A DNA stretch of 64,000 nt. It comes from Carposina sasakii (lineage: Eukaryota > Arthropoda > Insecta > Lepidoptera > Carposinidae). Where the stretch lies: positions 10,120,888 to 10,184,887 of the forward strand of contig CP053172.1 of assembly GCA_014607495.2 (NCBI GenBank), in the 5' to 3' direction. The notes under the pieces are model-generated. The model saw only the letters and a list, made by a program, of their open reading frames with translations, did no database searches and had not been told where the DNA came from. Position 1 is the stretch's first letter. Each line of letters opens with the position of its first letter. Below, in pieces: positions 44,530 to 56,424 of the stretch. Both the position numbers and the translations under genes were made by a program.

Positions 44530-44618
44530 GTAGCAAATAACAGACGTGCGTATTGTTCAACGTTTATTGCAAAACTGACCATAGACTACAATACAATAAA
44601 CAATTGCTAGATGCACCA
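44530..44618 (-). repeat. Gypsy 5' LTR fragment (U5 side)
   Basis: Matches 37478-37562. It abuts the leader before the Gypsy gag; TGGCAACGAGTGGGTC just inside (minus strand) may be the primer-binding site. The remainder of the LTR is replaced by Copia sequence from 44620. Confidence 0.6.
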
Positions 44619-44619
44619 G

Positions 44620-44761
44620 TCTCAAACTATATTTATTAATTAGAGCAAATGCACACTCATCTACACTTGGCAGCCATATTCAGCAAAGAGAAAGAAGACG
44701 ATCTGTTTCCGTACCACAACCCGGAACCATAGATTATGTTGTGATTATTTTTTTCTAACAC
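44620..44761 (-). repeat. Copia 3' LTR (minus strand)
   Basis: On the minus strand a purine tract GAGGAAGAG is followed by TGTTAGAAAAAAATAATC, a typical Copia LTR start, running about 140 bases to the Gypsy LTR junction. The right half of the pair was not found. 44762-45018 holds the 3' end of the Copia element with no extra gene. Confidence 0.55.
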
Positions 44762-45018
44762 TCTTCCTCAATCGCATCATAATCTACTCAAAGAAAAATA
44801 TAAACTTTAATTTAAACTTAAAATTATACTATTCTTAGTCTAATTTTCTTTCTCTAATAAGACAAATAAAGATCAACAAATATTACTAAACATCCATTAA
44901 TCTACTAAATTAACATTATTATCAAAAATCTTGAACATTATCTTATTTAATGGTTTTGTTAAACCACCAGCAATTTGTTGCTTTGTATTTATGTATTGAA
45001 TAGTCACAATACCTGCTT

Positions 45019-45400
45019 CTACTTTTTCCTTAATAAACTTATATTTAACATCCATGTGCTTTGATCGCTTTTTGGACTTTTAATTGACTTAATTGTACTT
45101 TGATTGTCCTCATACAAAGTAATCATATTATTTTTAATATTAAGTTCATATAAAATTTTCTTTAAAAAATAAGCTTCCATAGTTGCCTCACATAATGAAA
45201 TGTATTCTGCTTCTGTAGTACTTAATGCCACAGTAGCTTGTTTTTTAGATTTCCAAATTACAGTGTTGTGAAATATTTTAAATAAAAAACCGGAAGTTGA
45301 CTTTCTATCATAATCTTCTGCCCAACTAGCATCAGCATATCCAATTATTTCTGTATTACATCTTTAACATATTTCAGTTTATAATTTACAGACCCTTTAA
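45019..45400 (-). pseudogene. Copia RNase H fragment
   Basis: Minus strand reads EIIGYADASWAEDYDRKSTS, then ATVALSTTEAEYISLCEATM, EDNQSTIKSI, a Copia RNase H. A frame change at about 45358 precedes the earlier part. It is the 3' piece of the element whose integrase lies at 48.0-48.9 kb. The reverse transcriptase between them is lost and LINE sequence stands in its place. Confidence 0.85.
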
Positions 45401-45687
45401 TTTATTTGGGACATTTAACAACTGTATACAAAAATACATAGTTAGGTATTGTTTTTAAAGTATAAATAAGTAAACAGTCCACTACACTATCCACAAGTTA
45501 CTTATAAGGTTACACAAGAATATACATCACTGATGAGATAGCACCACCATGGATGCTGCAAAACTAACAAGCTCATATATACATCCATAGGTGAATGAAA
45601 CAATAATACTTCAACTTATCATAAACTTAAAAACAATGGTACGTACTTATGCTTTTGTTGTCTTCGATTTAGATACCAATTCTCCAA

Positions 45688-46117
45688 CTACAGCAGCGAA
45701 CGCTGCATTCTACTAGGGACATAGTAGGCCAGACGATTACACAGCTTAGGATAATCCACAATACTGTGGCGAATGTTCAAAATAGTCATAGTATCTAACA
45801 TTATTCTCCTGTCATGCAGTGTCGTGAATGAGAACTTATCCAATATTTTTCCATATGATAGCTTGGAATGATAGCATTTGTGATATGTAGCTCGAAGGAA
45901 TTTTGCCTGGATTAATTCGATCTGATCAGAGTATTTGTTGTAAAGAGGACCATATTCAAGATAAGGTCTAATTAAAGTGTTAAAAAGATGGAGGTAAGTT
46001 TGTGGTCGTCTAAAATCTTTGCACGTCCTCATCACGAAACCATACATGCTAAAAGCTTTAATCACCGCTTTGTCAATATGGAAACTGATTGTCCAAGAGC
46101 ACACCTCGATCTTTTAG
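45688..46117 (-). pseudogene. Jockey/CR1-like reverse transcriptase C-terminal fragment
   Basis: Reads KDRGVLLDNQF then, after a frame change, SFHIDKAVIKAFSMYGFVMR, LFNTLIRPYLEYG, IQAKFLRATYHKCY and RRIMLDTMTILNI. This is the region after the polymerase fingers in Jockey/CR1-type LINEs. 45401-45687 is probably its 3' untranslated region. Confidence 0.75.
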
Positions 46118-47672
46118 GAGCCATGAATGGGGCACCGGATTGGCCTTATTCTTATAGTCAATCCATGCGGTTGACAAACTTTTCCGGCTCCGACGAGCCT
46201 GTTGACAAATGGCCATGTCAATCAGGAGGAGTTCCTTCGTACCACGTGATCCTGCTCTACATCCATTTTGAGTAGCAGCCATGATGTTGTTGGTATCTAT
46301 GTGTTTTGTTATTTTTGCTCTCAAAATAAATGTTTGTATACTGTAGGCAGACAAGTAATTGGCCTATAGTTTTTAGGATCACTAGTATTGCCGGATTTCA
46401 AAAGAAGGTGTGTGATGCCCGTAGTCATAAATTGTGGCAACGAACCAGACTCAAGAGCTTCCTGTAATAACGTTGCCAAGCGCGCATGCGAGCTATAGAA
46501 CCACTTTAACCAGAAGTTCTGCAGTCCGTCCGGTCCCGGGGATTTCCAGTTAGGGGCCGGGCGACAGCAGAAGCTACGTCAAGTGGCTCTATATTAACAA
46601 TCTCCATGTCATTTAAATATTCGCATGAGCGCTCGACAACATCCATCCATTCATCCTCTGTATGGTTGACGGGCAGCGACCAAATATTTCGCCAAAAGTT
46701 AGACATAGTGTCCGTCATCCACACATTGTACTGGTTGTTTCCACAATTTTCATACACCTTCTTTTGATTGTTTTGAAAGGTGCGGTTAATGAAGAATCGG
46801 TTAACCCTCTCTCTGTGGACATCTGCGGATCCGGTTCGCCCACGCACAAACTTTCTGCTTCAGGAAGTCTATGCGTTCTGTAACCCTAGGCAAATAGTCT
46901 TTGCGTTTTATATTTAAACCGCTAAATGCCTGGGTTACAAAACGCATGACTCTCGGGCGTGTATTGCCCGCCTTGAAGCAGATTAGCTTGCCAATGAGGG
47001 TCCTAGCCTCACTGATGCGTTTCTCGATCCGGCACGTTTACCGCGGTCGGTTCGCGTGACTAAGTCAATTGGAAATTTTACGCAAGCCACGCGACAGGCC
47101 GCAATAGCTGCGCAGTACAGGACCGAGTGCAAGTCAGTGAGGTTATCACATGCTTCAATATGTGTGCTTAGCATTGAGTCTAGGGCCCCCATTAGCGCTA
47201 GATTTCGTTTGCGCGTAGGAAAGCGTGGTAACCGTGGTCTAGAGATCGGAGAAGCTGTTCGGAATTCCATCAACGCCTCTTCCAAAGCACTCCTCAGGCG
47301 TTTGTTATGCTGGGTACTTACGTTAGTATCCACGCGGTCCACTGACGACTCATGGTCATTCTCAGCCGGGTTCGGGTCTGCGGTTATTGCAATCGCACTC
47401 GACTCCGGTCGACACTGTCCTGCGTCAGTGGCCACGTGGGTAACACGTACGTCCAGTCGCAACCGCTCTAGTACGGGTTCATCCAGCAGGTGACAACGCT
47501 GGATTGCCCGTACTTGATCCGACAGTCGTTGTGCAGTCACAGTTGTGGCAGTCGGTTCAAGAGCCTGAAACAGAGTAAGCATCCTCGGACGGTACGCGGT
47601 GAGGTTAGTTCCTCCCTCTGTTGCCCCGTAGTAGGCCCGCATGACACTCTCATTAAGATTGGTCTTTTTCAT
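46118..47672 (-). pseudogene. R4/Dong-like LINE 5' part (N-terminus and early reverse transcriptase)
   Basis: From 47672 an N-terminal region (AYYGATEGGTNLTAYRPRM) runs to about 46983, then frame changes lead to NRFFINRTFQNNQKKVYENC, FWRNIWSLP, and on to NYRPITCLPT, QNGCRAGSRGTKELLLIDMA and SLSTAWIDY...VPHSWL. GTKELLLID with AWIDY and VPHSWL is the style of site-specific R4/R2-like reverse transcriptases. After VPHSWL the frame passes directly to Jockey-like sequence. Several frameshifts. Confidence 0.7.
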
Positions 47673-47939
47673 GCGTTTTACCTGTATTGATTTTTGTTGT
47701 TGATATTTTGGCGTTTGTTGTCAAATTTGGTTGGTTTTATATTTATCTCTAATTTGTCTTTGTAGGGCATTTTGGTAAGGTTTTTCTTTATATTTCGGAA
47801 AATTTTATATCTTAAAAGGTTTTTCGTGGCCAATAGTAAGTATGCTGAGGTTTGTAAATATTAATTTATAAATTTTATTTCCGCAACGAGAATTCTGACT
47901 GTTGGTGATAGTGTTGCCACGTTATTATTATTATTAATA

Positions 47940-48931
47940 CTGGGGAATATATATCTTTAAGTTCTTCTTTTTGCTGAAATCGATTCACTATAAGTCTTGC
48001 TTTACATAATGTATTATTATTAGCCAATTCTTTTCTTGTAAAATACCCATTTAGTGTCTAAACATTTAACATTTTCTGGCTTAGGTACTGTTTTCCATGT
48101 TTCACTTTCTTCTAATACTTGTATTTTATCTTTGACAGCTTTATTCCAAATTTTCTTATCTTGTATTTCTTGTATGTCTTCACTTTCTCCACTTAACAAA
48201 GCAAATAAGGCTTCATCACTGTCTTCTTCAAAATTAACTTCATAATCTCGCATCCATCTTGGTTTCTGTCTCATTCTTTGTGTATCTCTTTTATTTGTAT
48301 TGTTTTCATCTACTATTGTATCTTCTCCAATGTATAAATCTTTCATTCAAAATATTTTCTTCTGCTGTATTATCTACTCCACTTTGTAAATCTTTATTTA
48401 AGTTATTTTTTTCTTCTACTGTACTATTTTCTTCACTATAAACCTCTTCTATATAATTATCTGTCTGCTTTTCTCTTTGATTTATCCATTCTGGTGTCAC
48501 AGGTATGGTAATAGTATCTTCGTCTTTCTTCTGTAAATTCTCATCAAATTTCACATTTCTAGTTATCACAATTTTTCTTTTATCAGTATTCCATAATTTG
48601 TATCCACTTGTACTACATCCAACCATTACTAACTTTCTTGCTTTTGGATCTAATTTTAATCTTAGTTCTTTAGGTACATAACTATATGCAGTAGAACCAA
48701 AAGGTCTTAAATGTGATACACTAGGTTTGTATCCATAAAATAATTCACTAGGTGTTTTAACTTTAGTAAATGTAGGATCACATTAGTCAAATATGTAGCA
48801 CACAATACAGCTTCACCCCACATAACTCTAGATAAATTAGAATGTAAGAGCATGGTTCTACCTTTGTCCATAATATTTCGTGTTTCATTTTCGATACAAA
48901 TAACTGTAGTAGTCTTTAACCTACAAGGCAA
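47940..48931 (-). pseudogene. Copia integrase C-terminus and start of reverse transcriptase
   Basis: Frames in order: GRTMLLHSNLSRVMWGEAVL, MVGCSTSGYKLWNTDKRKIV, a Glu/Asp-rich linker, then KIWNKAVKDKIQVLEESETW and CLDTKWVFYKKR, ending near KARLIVNRFQQKEELKDIYS at about 47950. At least three frameshifts. The catalytic integrase residues lie upstream and are not preserved. This is the 5' part of the element whose RNase H is at 45.0-45.4 kb. Confidence 0.8.
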
Positions 48932-49274
48932 ATTCGCGCTCTTATTTAACTAATTGAAATTTGAAATCTGAGGACACATAATCACCACCATTGTTACATA
49001 CGAGCGGAGGAAAGCTACTAACTCCGGGACTACATAGCGTGCGCGTGTTGCACATTATCGCAAGCTATGCAGTTCTGTATCCCTACAGTAGTAGTTATAA
49101 AAAGGGAAACAAAAAATATCAATCTGATATAAAATCAAAGTTAACTTTAACCAACAGATAAATCTAATTAGTAACTGACAAACACAAGTATCTAATTACA
49201 TATGGAAAAAATATGAATGAAGCAAACAACAAAAATTAATTAATAAAAATTTTATTTAGGCTCAAAATTGAAAT
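48932..49274. other. No gene recognised
   Basis: Unassigned sequence between Copia and Tc1 relics, with a short GC-rich patch at 48990-49080. It probably contains the Tc1 element's left end, but no terminal repeat was matched. Confidence 0.35.
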
Positions 49275-50308
49275 TCAATATTTTGTATTCCCTCCCCTAG
49301 CCCTAACAACGGCTCGAAGACGGTTCTTCATTGACCTGATCAGCTTCTGTATGGATTCTTGTGGAATACCTTCCCACTCCTCTATCAAAGCTGATTTCAA
49401 GTCATTTAGACTTGAAGGAGCAGGATTTCTGGAACGAACCCTCCTCTTCAGTTCGTCCCACACGTGCTCAATTGGGTTCAAATCCGGGCTGAGCGCTGGC
49501 CAGTCTAATGTGGCGATACCGACTTCTTCGAGGTATTGAGTTGTAGCACGGGAAGTGTGACAACGAGCGTTATCTTGCATAAGGAGGAAGTCATCACCGA
49601 TATATTCCGCATAGGGAACGACATGTTCCAGCAGAATATCGGTGATGTATAGGTCTGAAGTTAGACCGCCTCCACGTCCCCCGCCAGGCACGAAAACAAG
49701 CTCCGTTTTACCGTCGAAAGAAATGCCGGCCCACATCATACAAGAACCGCCCCCATAAGCCACTGTTTCAGCGAAACAGCACTGCGCAAATCGCTCTCCA
49801 GGGCGCCTATACACCCGACCTCTTCGATTGCTTCCGTGCAAACACATTCTGCACTCGTCAGAGAACAGAACTCGCCTCCATTGCTCGACTTCCCAATCAA
49901 GATGGTTGCGAGCAAATTGAAGACGTGCTTGTCGGTGAGCTGCCGTCAGTTTTGGGCCTGTGGCTGGCCTTTTAGGACTCAAATTCGCTTGCTTGAGCCT
50001 TCGACGAACTGTCCACTCGCTGACAGCTACCCAACAGGAGCACATCTCTGAGCTCCTGTTGGACGTCGACGCCAGTCAAGTGACGATTTCGAAGAGAAGT
50101 CGACACAATAAAACGGTCATCTCTCCGATATGCACCGGCGACGTCCAGATCTTGATCTCGGGATAAAGCCACCAGTCTCCCGAAAGCGTTTATAAACTTT
50201 CGAAACACAGGACTGGCTTATGTGGAGCTGACGAGCGACAGCCCGCTGGCTAAGCCCTTGTTGCAATAGGGCGACGATTTGGGCTGCTTCTGAAGGAGTA
50301 GTATCCAT
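49275..50308 (-). pseudogene. Tc1-type transposase, frameshifted
   Basis: N-terminal paired-like helix-turn-helix (SEAAQIVALLQQGLSQRAVA, SQSCVSKVYKRF) from ATG 50308; a second segment (RDDRFIVSTSLRNRHLTG) in another frame; and from 50045 the DDE domain in a third frame: SDECRMCLHG, MQDNARCHTS, ALSPDLNPIEHVWDELKRRV. The last pair has D-34-E spacing as in Tc1. Breaks lie near 50125 and 50045. The catalytic domain itself is open to the stop at 49275. Confidence 0.88.
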
Positions 50309-50821
50309 TTTCGTGGGTCAAAAGTAGCGGGAGATGTGTACCGGTCAACGTGTGAAAGCCAACTGATAGCGAAAATCCGATAATACGTGCCTTTATAGGG
50401 GGTCAATAGGCCGAACTCGCGACTTATCAAACAATTGAAAAATGCCTTTTTCCTTACTTCTTCACGAAATCCGGGATAGCTTCTTAAATATTGGCGTGAT
50501 TTGAATTAATTTGGTATCAATTTAAAGCTAACAGTATAACCTTTAAAATGGTTATTATTTTTTTTATTATTAACTAGTTATTTAACCCTCAAGATCACGC
50601 GGAACCAATTTCAGGTAAGTGATACCATACTTTTGCTCGCGAGTGTAGTAACGTAACATGATAATGATACCTACTAATAATATTACATTAATTATCTTAC
50701 AAAAAAAAATATATACTGGCTTCTCTTGTGGAGCCTTGAAAACTTGCGTTTATAAAAAATTATTACAAAACTTTTCACTTTAACTAAATAAGGCACATAT
50801 TACACAACACGCACGAACACT
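50309..50821. other. No gene recognised
   Basis: Sequence upstream of the Tc1 relic and AT-rich filler. It presumably includes the right end of the Tc1 element, but no inverted match was established. Confidence 0.35.
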
Positions 50822-51118
50822 TTAATACACCGTCTGGTGCGTTGCCGCTGCAGGGTTAACTTTGGCCTGTACCCTGACTGCGGCGAGAGGCGGAGCTGTC
50901 GCCCTCTCTACAGTTTTCTGCACCCAGGCCCTGGCACCCCGTCTACATTTATCACGTATGCCGTGACACAATAGTATTGCCAGTACAATGCAAATGATGA
51001 TCAAAGTCATGCCAACATAGTTTAGCTTTGACTCAACTTCTCCAGAAAAATGTTGGACATGGCCTACGGCAACATTGTTGTGAACGTTTTGTTGGTCTTT
51101 TCTTTGTCCACCACCCAT
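50822..51118 (-). CDS. Small single-pass membrane protein ORF, unrecognised
   Basis: 98 residues from ATG 51118. It starts MGGGQRKDQQNVHNNVAVGH, has one strong membrane segment (YVGMTLIIICIVLAILLC, about residues 34-53), then a basic juxtamembrane stretch (RDKCRRGARAW) and an Ala/Pro-rich tail. There is no signal peptide, so the N-terminus would probably be outside or processed by topology rules (positive side inside). I do not recognise it. N-terminal MG plus one membrane pass plus a basic patch is a layout seen in several virus- or transposon-borne small proteins. It may also be a chance ORF. It is 358 bases left of the second Harbinger. Confidence 0.4.
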   Translation of the reverse strand: MGGGQRKDQQNVHNNVAVGHVQHFSGEVESKLNYVGMTLIIICIVLAILLCHGIRDKCRRGARAWVQKTVERATAPPLAAVRVQAKVNPAAATHQTVY

Positions 51119-51632
51119 GTTATTTAGTTATAAAATTAACACTATATATTAAAATTTTATACTTGTTTTCGTGACCGTTTCTCAATAATATAATGTCAAC
51201 AATCTCTGTGCCTATAAATTAGCTATATTTAAGAAAAATAGCTATCATATAATTATTTTTCTAGATCTATTATTGATCTAGAAAAATGTTGCATAGTCAG
51301 GTCCAAGGTTTAAACAATTATTTGTGTAAAAAAAACAACTTATATTAGCTTAATTAACACAAATTTATTCCATTGTTTTATTATAAAATTATTTTTTGTT
51401 ACTCAGCTCAACAATTGCATGCAATCTTGCACAATGTTGAGTGCAAGTCATGTGCCTTTGTAAAACGTTACCATTAGGCGCGTCCACACAGAGCGAGTAG
51501 CCTCGCGAGGCTTTTGCCGCGCGAGGAAACTATCTCCAAACGAGCGCGGCAGCCTCGGTATCATCGCGAGGCTGCCGCGCGCGGCAAACCCGAGCCATTA
51601 TGCTCGTTCGTTCAGTTGAGAATTAAAACATC

Positions 51633-54531
51633 ATGGCACCACACGTACGTGTCGCGGTGGCAGCTGTTGCTTTTATCCTTATAAATAGGATTATAAAAAA
51701 GAGAAGACAACAAAAGCTTAAACGAAGACGATATTGGATCCAGACTTTATACAAAAACAGATTATTATATAATGGGAACGAACTGTACCAAGAATTGATA
51801 AATGATGGAGTGGAGAAAAATTTTGCACGCATTACTGCAGAGGAGTTGGATCTATTGTGTTCAAACTTGCAAAGCAGACTTCAAAGAAATGATACGAACT
51901 GGCGTCGAGCGATAACCGTGAGAGAAAAGATACAGTAGTATCTTTATCTCTTTCGCATTTCCAAACAATCTATTTCGAAGATTGTCCCTGAAGTTTGCGA
52001 TGCCATCATCGAACATTTAAAGGATCATATAAAGGTAATTAAAAAAAAACAATATCTTGTCAATTTAGTCCAATCACTTTAATAGAACTTTAAAATAACC
52101 ATAAAAAGAAAGGTAAAATTATTTTTAATTAGTGGCTCGCATTATGTTTTAGTGTAATTAGTCAATCGAAGGGGAAGGGAGAGGTTGAATCTCTGTTTGA
52201 ATTGGAGAAGTCATTGGAACGGTGGTATTAGATGGTTGAGGAGTTAGTGGTGAGGGGGACGTCGGATCGTTATAAGATGAAGCATGAGTGCTTGGACGTT
52301 GCATAGACCCATCATAGCTTTGTGTATAATAGCCATATTGTCGATAAGCTCCTGTGTCGGCTTGAAATATTATTCCGCATATATCTTTTTTTTACGTATG
52401 CCAGAGTTACTGGATCATACTTTCTCAATTCGTTGGCTATGTATTGTCCAAATGTCGAGTATGAGTCACAAGGCGGTGGGGTTGACTGTGGTTCTGTGCA
52501 CTGCTGGAGAATCCTAAAAGCTTCAGAAAGAGTTTCGTCTGATAAATCGTCTGTGTCTTTCGCTGGTCTTCTTTTGCTTCGTTTTCTGGATCTCTGGTCT
52601 TGTGTTCCAATTGTGTGTTATTGGTGCCATCTTGTTGTTGTTGCTGATTTTCCATAACTTGAATGTTGTCGTTGTCAAGTGAAGGGTCTTGAGCGACTTG
52701 AGTTGCGCTTAGTGTTTCATCATTAGTATCGGTTTCATTCTGTAAAAAAAGCGGGTGGGGCTGTGTCGGGGCACACGGCCGTTGGTTTTAACGTGAAACG
52801 TCTATGTTAGCGAATCGCTTTTAAAGTAAAAGATTGAAATGAAAACAAGATGGACGCTGTTTTAAGTATTTTAATAAAAAAAGAACAGGTACGTAATAGA
52901 AACATAAAATACATAGCAAATGTTTATATATTTATTGTCACTTTCTGGTTATTTTAAATAGCAGCCGCCCACGACTTCGTCCGCGTGAGGGGGCGTTGTA
53001 CCCGTGCGAAGCCGGGCAGGTTGTTGTATAGACTGTAGCCTTCCTTGGTAAATGGGCTATCTAACACTGAACGAATTTTTCAAATCAGACCAGTAGTTCC
53101 TGAGATTAGCGCGTTCAAACAAACAAACTCTTCAGCTTTATAATATTAGTATAGATATAAATACTGTCCAAATTACACTTATTTTTGTATAAATCAATCG
53201 GTTCAAATAAACTTGACAAACACACGAAAGAATCACCACGCTATAAAATCGGAGTCACGAGTTACACTGAATAGAAACAAGCGCGAGCGCCGGTTTCGCA
53301 CAGTTATCGCAGTATCCCTCCCCCGCCCCCCCGCTTGACCCCGACACGAACTCAATGTCATAACAGCGAGCTGACTATATAAGTGAAATATTTACACCAC
53401 ATTTTTGTTTCTAAGACCAATAGTTTTTTAATTATTAAGGTACGATGATATAGACCTTTTCGTTACGGTCCAGTTTTTAAACCTGGTACCCGTATGTGTC
53501 GGCGCGATTTTAAAGACGTTTCACGTCAATAATAAGTATATATTATTTTATATCTATATTTTTAGATTTATATTTTTGATAGAATTTTAATTAAGTAATA
53601 TAATTAATTAATTTCAGAAATCTGTAATTGGCCTTGCTAATAACTAATATTAATTGTAATTATTAAACATGTAACGCTGTAGATTTCGTTAAATAAATAA
53701 ATATCTGTTTCAGATACCAGAAACAGAACAACAGTGGCTTGCAATTTCAAACGGTTTCCTAAATAAATGGGATTTTCCACATGCTGTGGCGGCGATGGAT
53801 GGAAAACATGTTGTTTTACAGTCTCCGATAAACAGTGGCAATGACTACGATTATTATAAATAATTTTCAAGTATAGTTTTGTTTGTCTTAGTAGATGATA
53901 ATTACAAGTTTCTATATGTAAACGTTGGGAGTAAAGGACGGATTTCAGATGGAGGTGTATTTAAAAATATAAAATTATACCAAAAACTTGAAAAAAGGGA
54001 AATTAACATCCCATCACCCACAATTTTGCAAATACCGTACTATCCCAAAGTACCATTTTATATATTAGGTGACAAAGCTTTTCAGCTAAATGAATACACC
54101 TTGAAACCTTACGAGGGTAATCCAGAAAGAGGTTCAAAGGAAAGAATTTTTAATTATATAGACTCTCCAGAGCACGAAGAGTTGTAGAAAATGCTTTCGG
54201 AGTGTTAAGTTCTGTTTATAGAGTTTTGCGGAAACCACTTTTATTGGAACCCGAACAAGCAACAAAAGTAGTCTTAGCATCAATACATTTGTACAACTAT
54301 TTACGGAGAACATCTAATAATAGCTTTGCAGCTCCTGGCTTTTTTGATGCGGTGGGAAATGACGGGGAAATCGTAGAAGGAAGTTGGCGAAATGAATCAG
54401 AACCAACATCATTATTACCAATTCAACAAATACCACGACGTGGAGGAAATAATGCTAAAGAGATACGTGACCACCTAGCAAGACATTTTATTACAAATGG
54501 AACTGTCTCATGGCAAGATGACTATCAATAA
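51633..54531 (+). pseudogene. Harbinger transposase, two exons, inactivated
   Basis: Exon 1 (51633-52034) reads RRRYWIQTLYKNRLLYN, ARITAEELDLLCSNLQSR, then a TAG at 51936 with loss of about a dozen residues around the LRFLATG region, then RISKQSISKIVPEVCDAI and donor GTAATT. Exon 2 (53714-54531) has AAMDGKHVVLQSPINSG, a TAA at 53861, VGSKGRISDGGVF, LGDKAFQL, a frame change near 54158, and the remainder VENAFGVL with the catalytic Glu. All catalytic residues can still be seen but four lesions kill the gene. The intron holds the last exon of the MADF gene on the other strand. Confidence 0.9.
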
Positions 54532-54974
54532 AAACTATAATAAGTAGTACTTACATTCTCCATAGTATCCCGCGTGGTACCTGGCTCGTTCCTATCAGAC
54601 ATAAATGCAAAGGCATTATATGCAAACCAGCTAGATCTGTAAACGTCATCACGACCTGGAAAATAAAAGTTACAAGTTTTTTATAATAGATAAATAGTTC
54701 TTATTAGTAACTGTGAAAGCAATTAATAAATATAATTTTTACCTGATCCTGTTAAACGACTTTTCTTTTCTCGTGATTTTTCCCGCCGGAAGGATCCCAT
54801 TAATGACTCCATTTTCTTTTTTAAATCAGGAACCGGTACATTCATCTCGCGGCTAATATTTAACCAGGCGTCTTCTCTAAGTCCTCTATTTGTATAATTA
54901 GGATCACTTGCATTCCATAGCCAGGTGTTTACACCATAGAGAGATATTAATTTTAAACACTGATCTTTATTCAT
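52158..54974 (-). pseudogene. Harbinger MADF protein, three exons, one frameshift
   Basis: Exon 1 (54974-54743): WLWNASDPNYTNRGLRED, AWLNISREMNVP, SLMGSFRREKSREKK, donor GTAAAA. Exon 2 (54655-54555): RDDVYRSSWFAYNAFAFMSD, donor GTAAGT. Exon 3 (52739-52158): acidic start NETDTNDETLSATQ, a Gln-rich patch, then a frame change near 52590 into KRSKRRPAKDTDDLSDETLS, TFGQYIANELRKYDP, DTGAYRQYGYYTQSYD and a Pro/Ser-rich end. Phases agree at both junctions. The C-terminal YIANEL block is typical of Harbinger MADF partners. Its introns contain the transposase exon 2 and part of a Helitron. Confidence 0.85.
52964..53155 (-). mobile_element. Helitron-like fragment in the Harbinger intron
   Basis: The 5' end (minus) is TCTATACTAATATTATAAAG at 53155 with T outside; the body has GTTTGTTTGTTTGAACGCG and CGCGGACGAAGTCGTGGGCG phrases. 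The 3' end lacks a clear CTAG. Confidence 0.65.
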
Positions 54975-55209
54975 GTTTTACTCTTATTATACTCGAGCGA
55001 GGCGCGAAAGAATATGCGACCGTCCAGAGTGCACGCGGCAAACGACTGAGGCGCCTTTGAGCAAAACAAAAAACCGACACTGAACGGCTCGGGCGCTCGC
55101 CCGCGGAAGCGCGCGCGCTTGCCTCGGCCGAGGCACGTCCACACAAATCGAGCTGCTTCGCGCGGCAAATTCCTCGCGAGGCTGCTCGCTCTGTGTGGAC
55201 GCGCCTATT

Positions 55210-55844
55210 TATGATTAACTATTATACTTATTGTATGATAATATTGATAATCATTCCTTTAATTATTTATGTATATATACAGAATGTCCCAAAAGGTTAC
55301 GTAGCTAGGAAGAGGGGTGATAGGGGTGGTCATGAGTCTTCAGAAAAATAAAAAAAAATTCCCCTCTGGGTATTAAAAAAATAAAAGGCATTTATAAAAA
55401 AAATAAAAATTTTATACCTTGTGGGGCGATTTTGCCCCCGATGACCTACAATTATTGGTATATAAAAAAAAAAATTGCTGTTATGCTATCGTCAATAACC
55501 CTTTTTCAAATTGAAATAAGAAAAACAATACATATCTAAACAATATTTTAAAGAAAATTAAGTTTTTGTCCAATCAAGGACTTAGTAATTACGATTTCAC
55601 TCAACTTCCTCTAAGTGTACTGAAAAAAAAAGTACTATGCAACTCCGGCGAGTAACTTAAAAAGATAGGTAATTTTATTGCAATTCCAAAATGGTATAAC
55701 ACTTACTTGAAAAATTCTTATTAGGATATGTAAAGATAATTTTCGGGAACAATACCCCAGCAGAACAAAACATACCAATAAAACAATAGTCTCAAACTCG
55801 TACGCAAATAGTACATTTTTAAATGTCTATTCTGTTCCTTAAAA
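55210..55844. other. Probable left part of a mariner-type element; no gene
   Basis: At about 55280 ACAGAATGTCCCAAAAGGTT resembles the outer end of a mariner-type element. AGATAGGTAATTTTATTGCA occurs at about 55663 and again at 62636, next to the mariner transposase, so both sides may belong to one element split by the LTR insertion. The opposite end would lie beyond the window. Confidence 0.45.
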
Positions 55845-55848
55845 CTTA

Positions 55849-56290
55849 TGTCACCGATGATTACTCGTTGGCGCAGCAGTATATTCAGGATGCGGAGTCA
55901 AACATCGCAGTTGCTATGTAGAACTATTTATTTATCACTTATACAGTTAAAGCTGCTTCAGGCGATATAACATTCGGGGAAAGAAGCAGCAAGAAACCCG
56001 ATTCGCCGTAAATAGATTATATCGTTGCAATGTTTTTAAATAGAACAGAGATCGAGCAGAGTAACGTCTTACAAACTCAACAGTCAAGAATAAAGTGACA
56101 CCATTTAGTTTCTACCCTGCTATTTATACAACCATCGCAACCTCCCAGAACAATATTGCAGGAGTCATAATAGCTACTTTTATAAAATATAGCCTTTAAT
56201 CAATTGACTTTATATAATAATAATAATTAATATTATAAGGTACGCTATATATTCATATGTATGATGTGGTGCTGACTGTAAACTGTAACA
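55849..56290 (-). repeat. LTR, left copy
   Basis: 442 bases from TGTCACCGATGATTACTCG to GACTGTAAACTGTAACA. It provides the uninterrupted version of the site where the Helitron sits in the right copy. Confidence 0.93.
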
Positions 56291-56424
56291 CTCGGCCATC
56301 CTGCATAAGCCGTGTCCCACGGCGCTCACTCTTAGTGGGTTGGACGAGGATCTGTAAAATAAAATTCACGCAGATTTCAGCTGTTCCCAATAAATATAAT
56401 ATCACACAAAAAAAGAACATTAAA

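Larger units (their letters stand above)
51476..55206. mobile_element. PIF/Harbinger transposon, complete with terminal repeats
   Basis: Ends AGGCGCGTCCACACAGAGCG and inverse; about 34 of 35 terminal bases match, extending through GCCTCGCGAGG. ATT stands outside on both sides (51473-51475 and 55207-55209), a 3-bp target duplication. Subterminal GC-rich palindromes (GCCTCGCGAGGC, CCTCGGCCGAGG) follow. It carries transposase (plus) and MADF (minus) genes whose exons alternate. 3731 bases. Confidence 0.9.

Noticed and set aside
44530..44761. A single 232-bp Copia LTR covering both segments
   Set aside because: The 44530-44618 part recurs alone at 37478-37562 next to the other side of the Gypsy element and abuts its leader, so it is better assigned to Gypsy.
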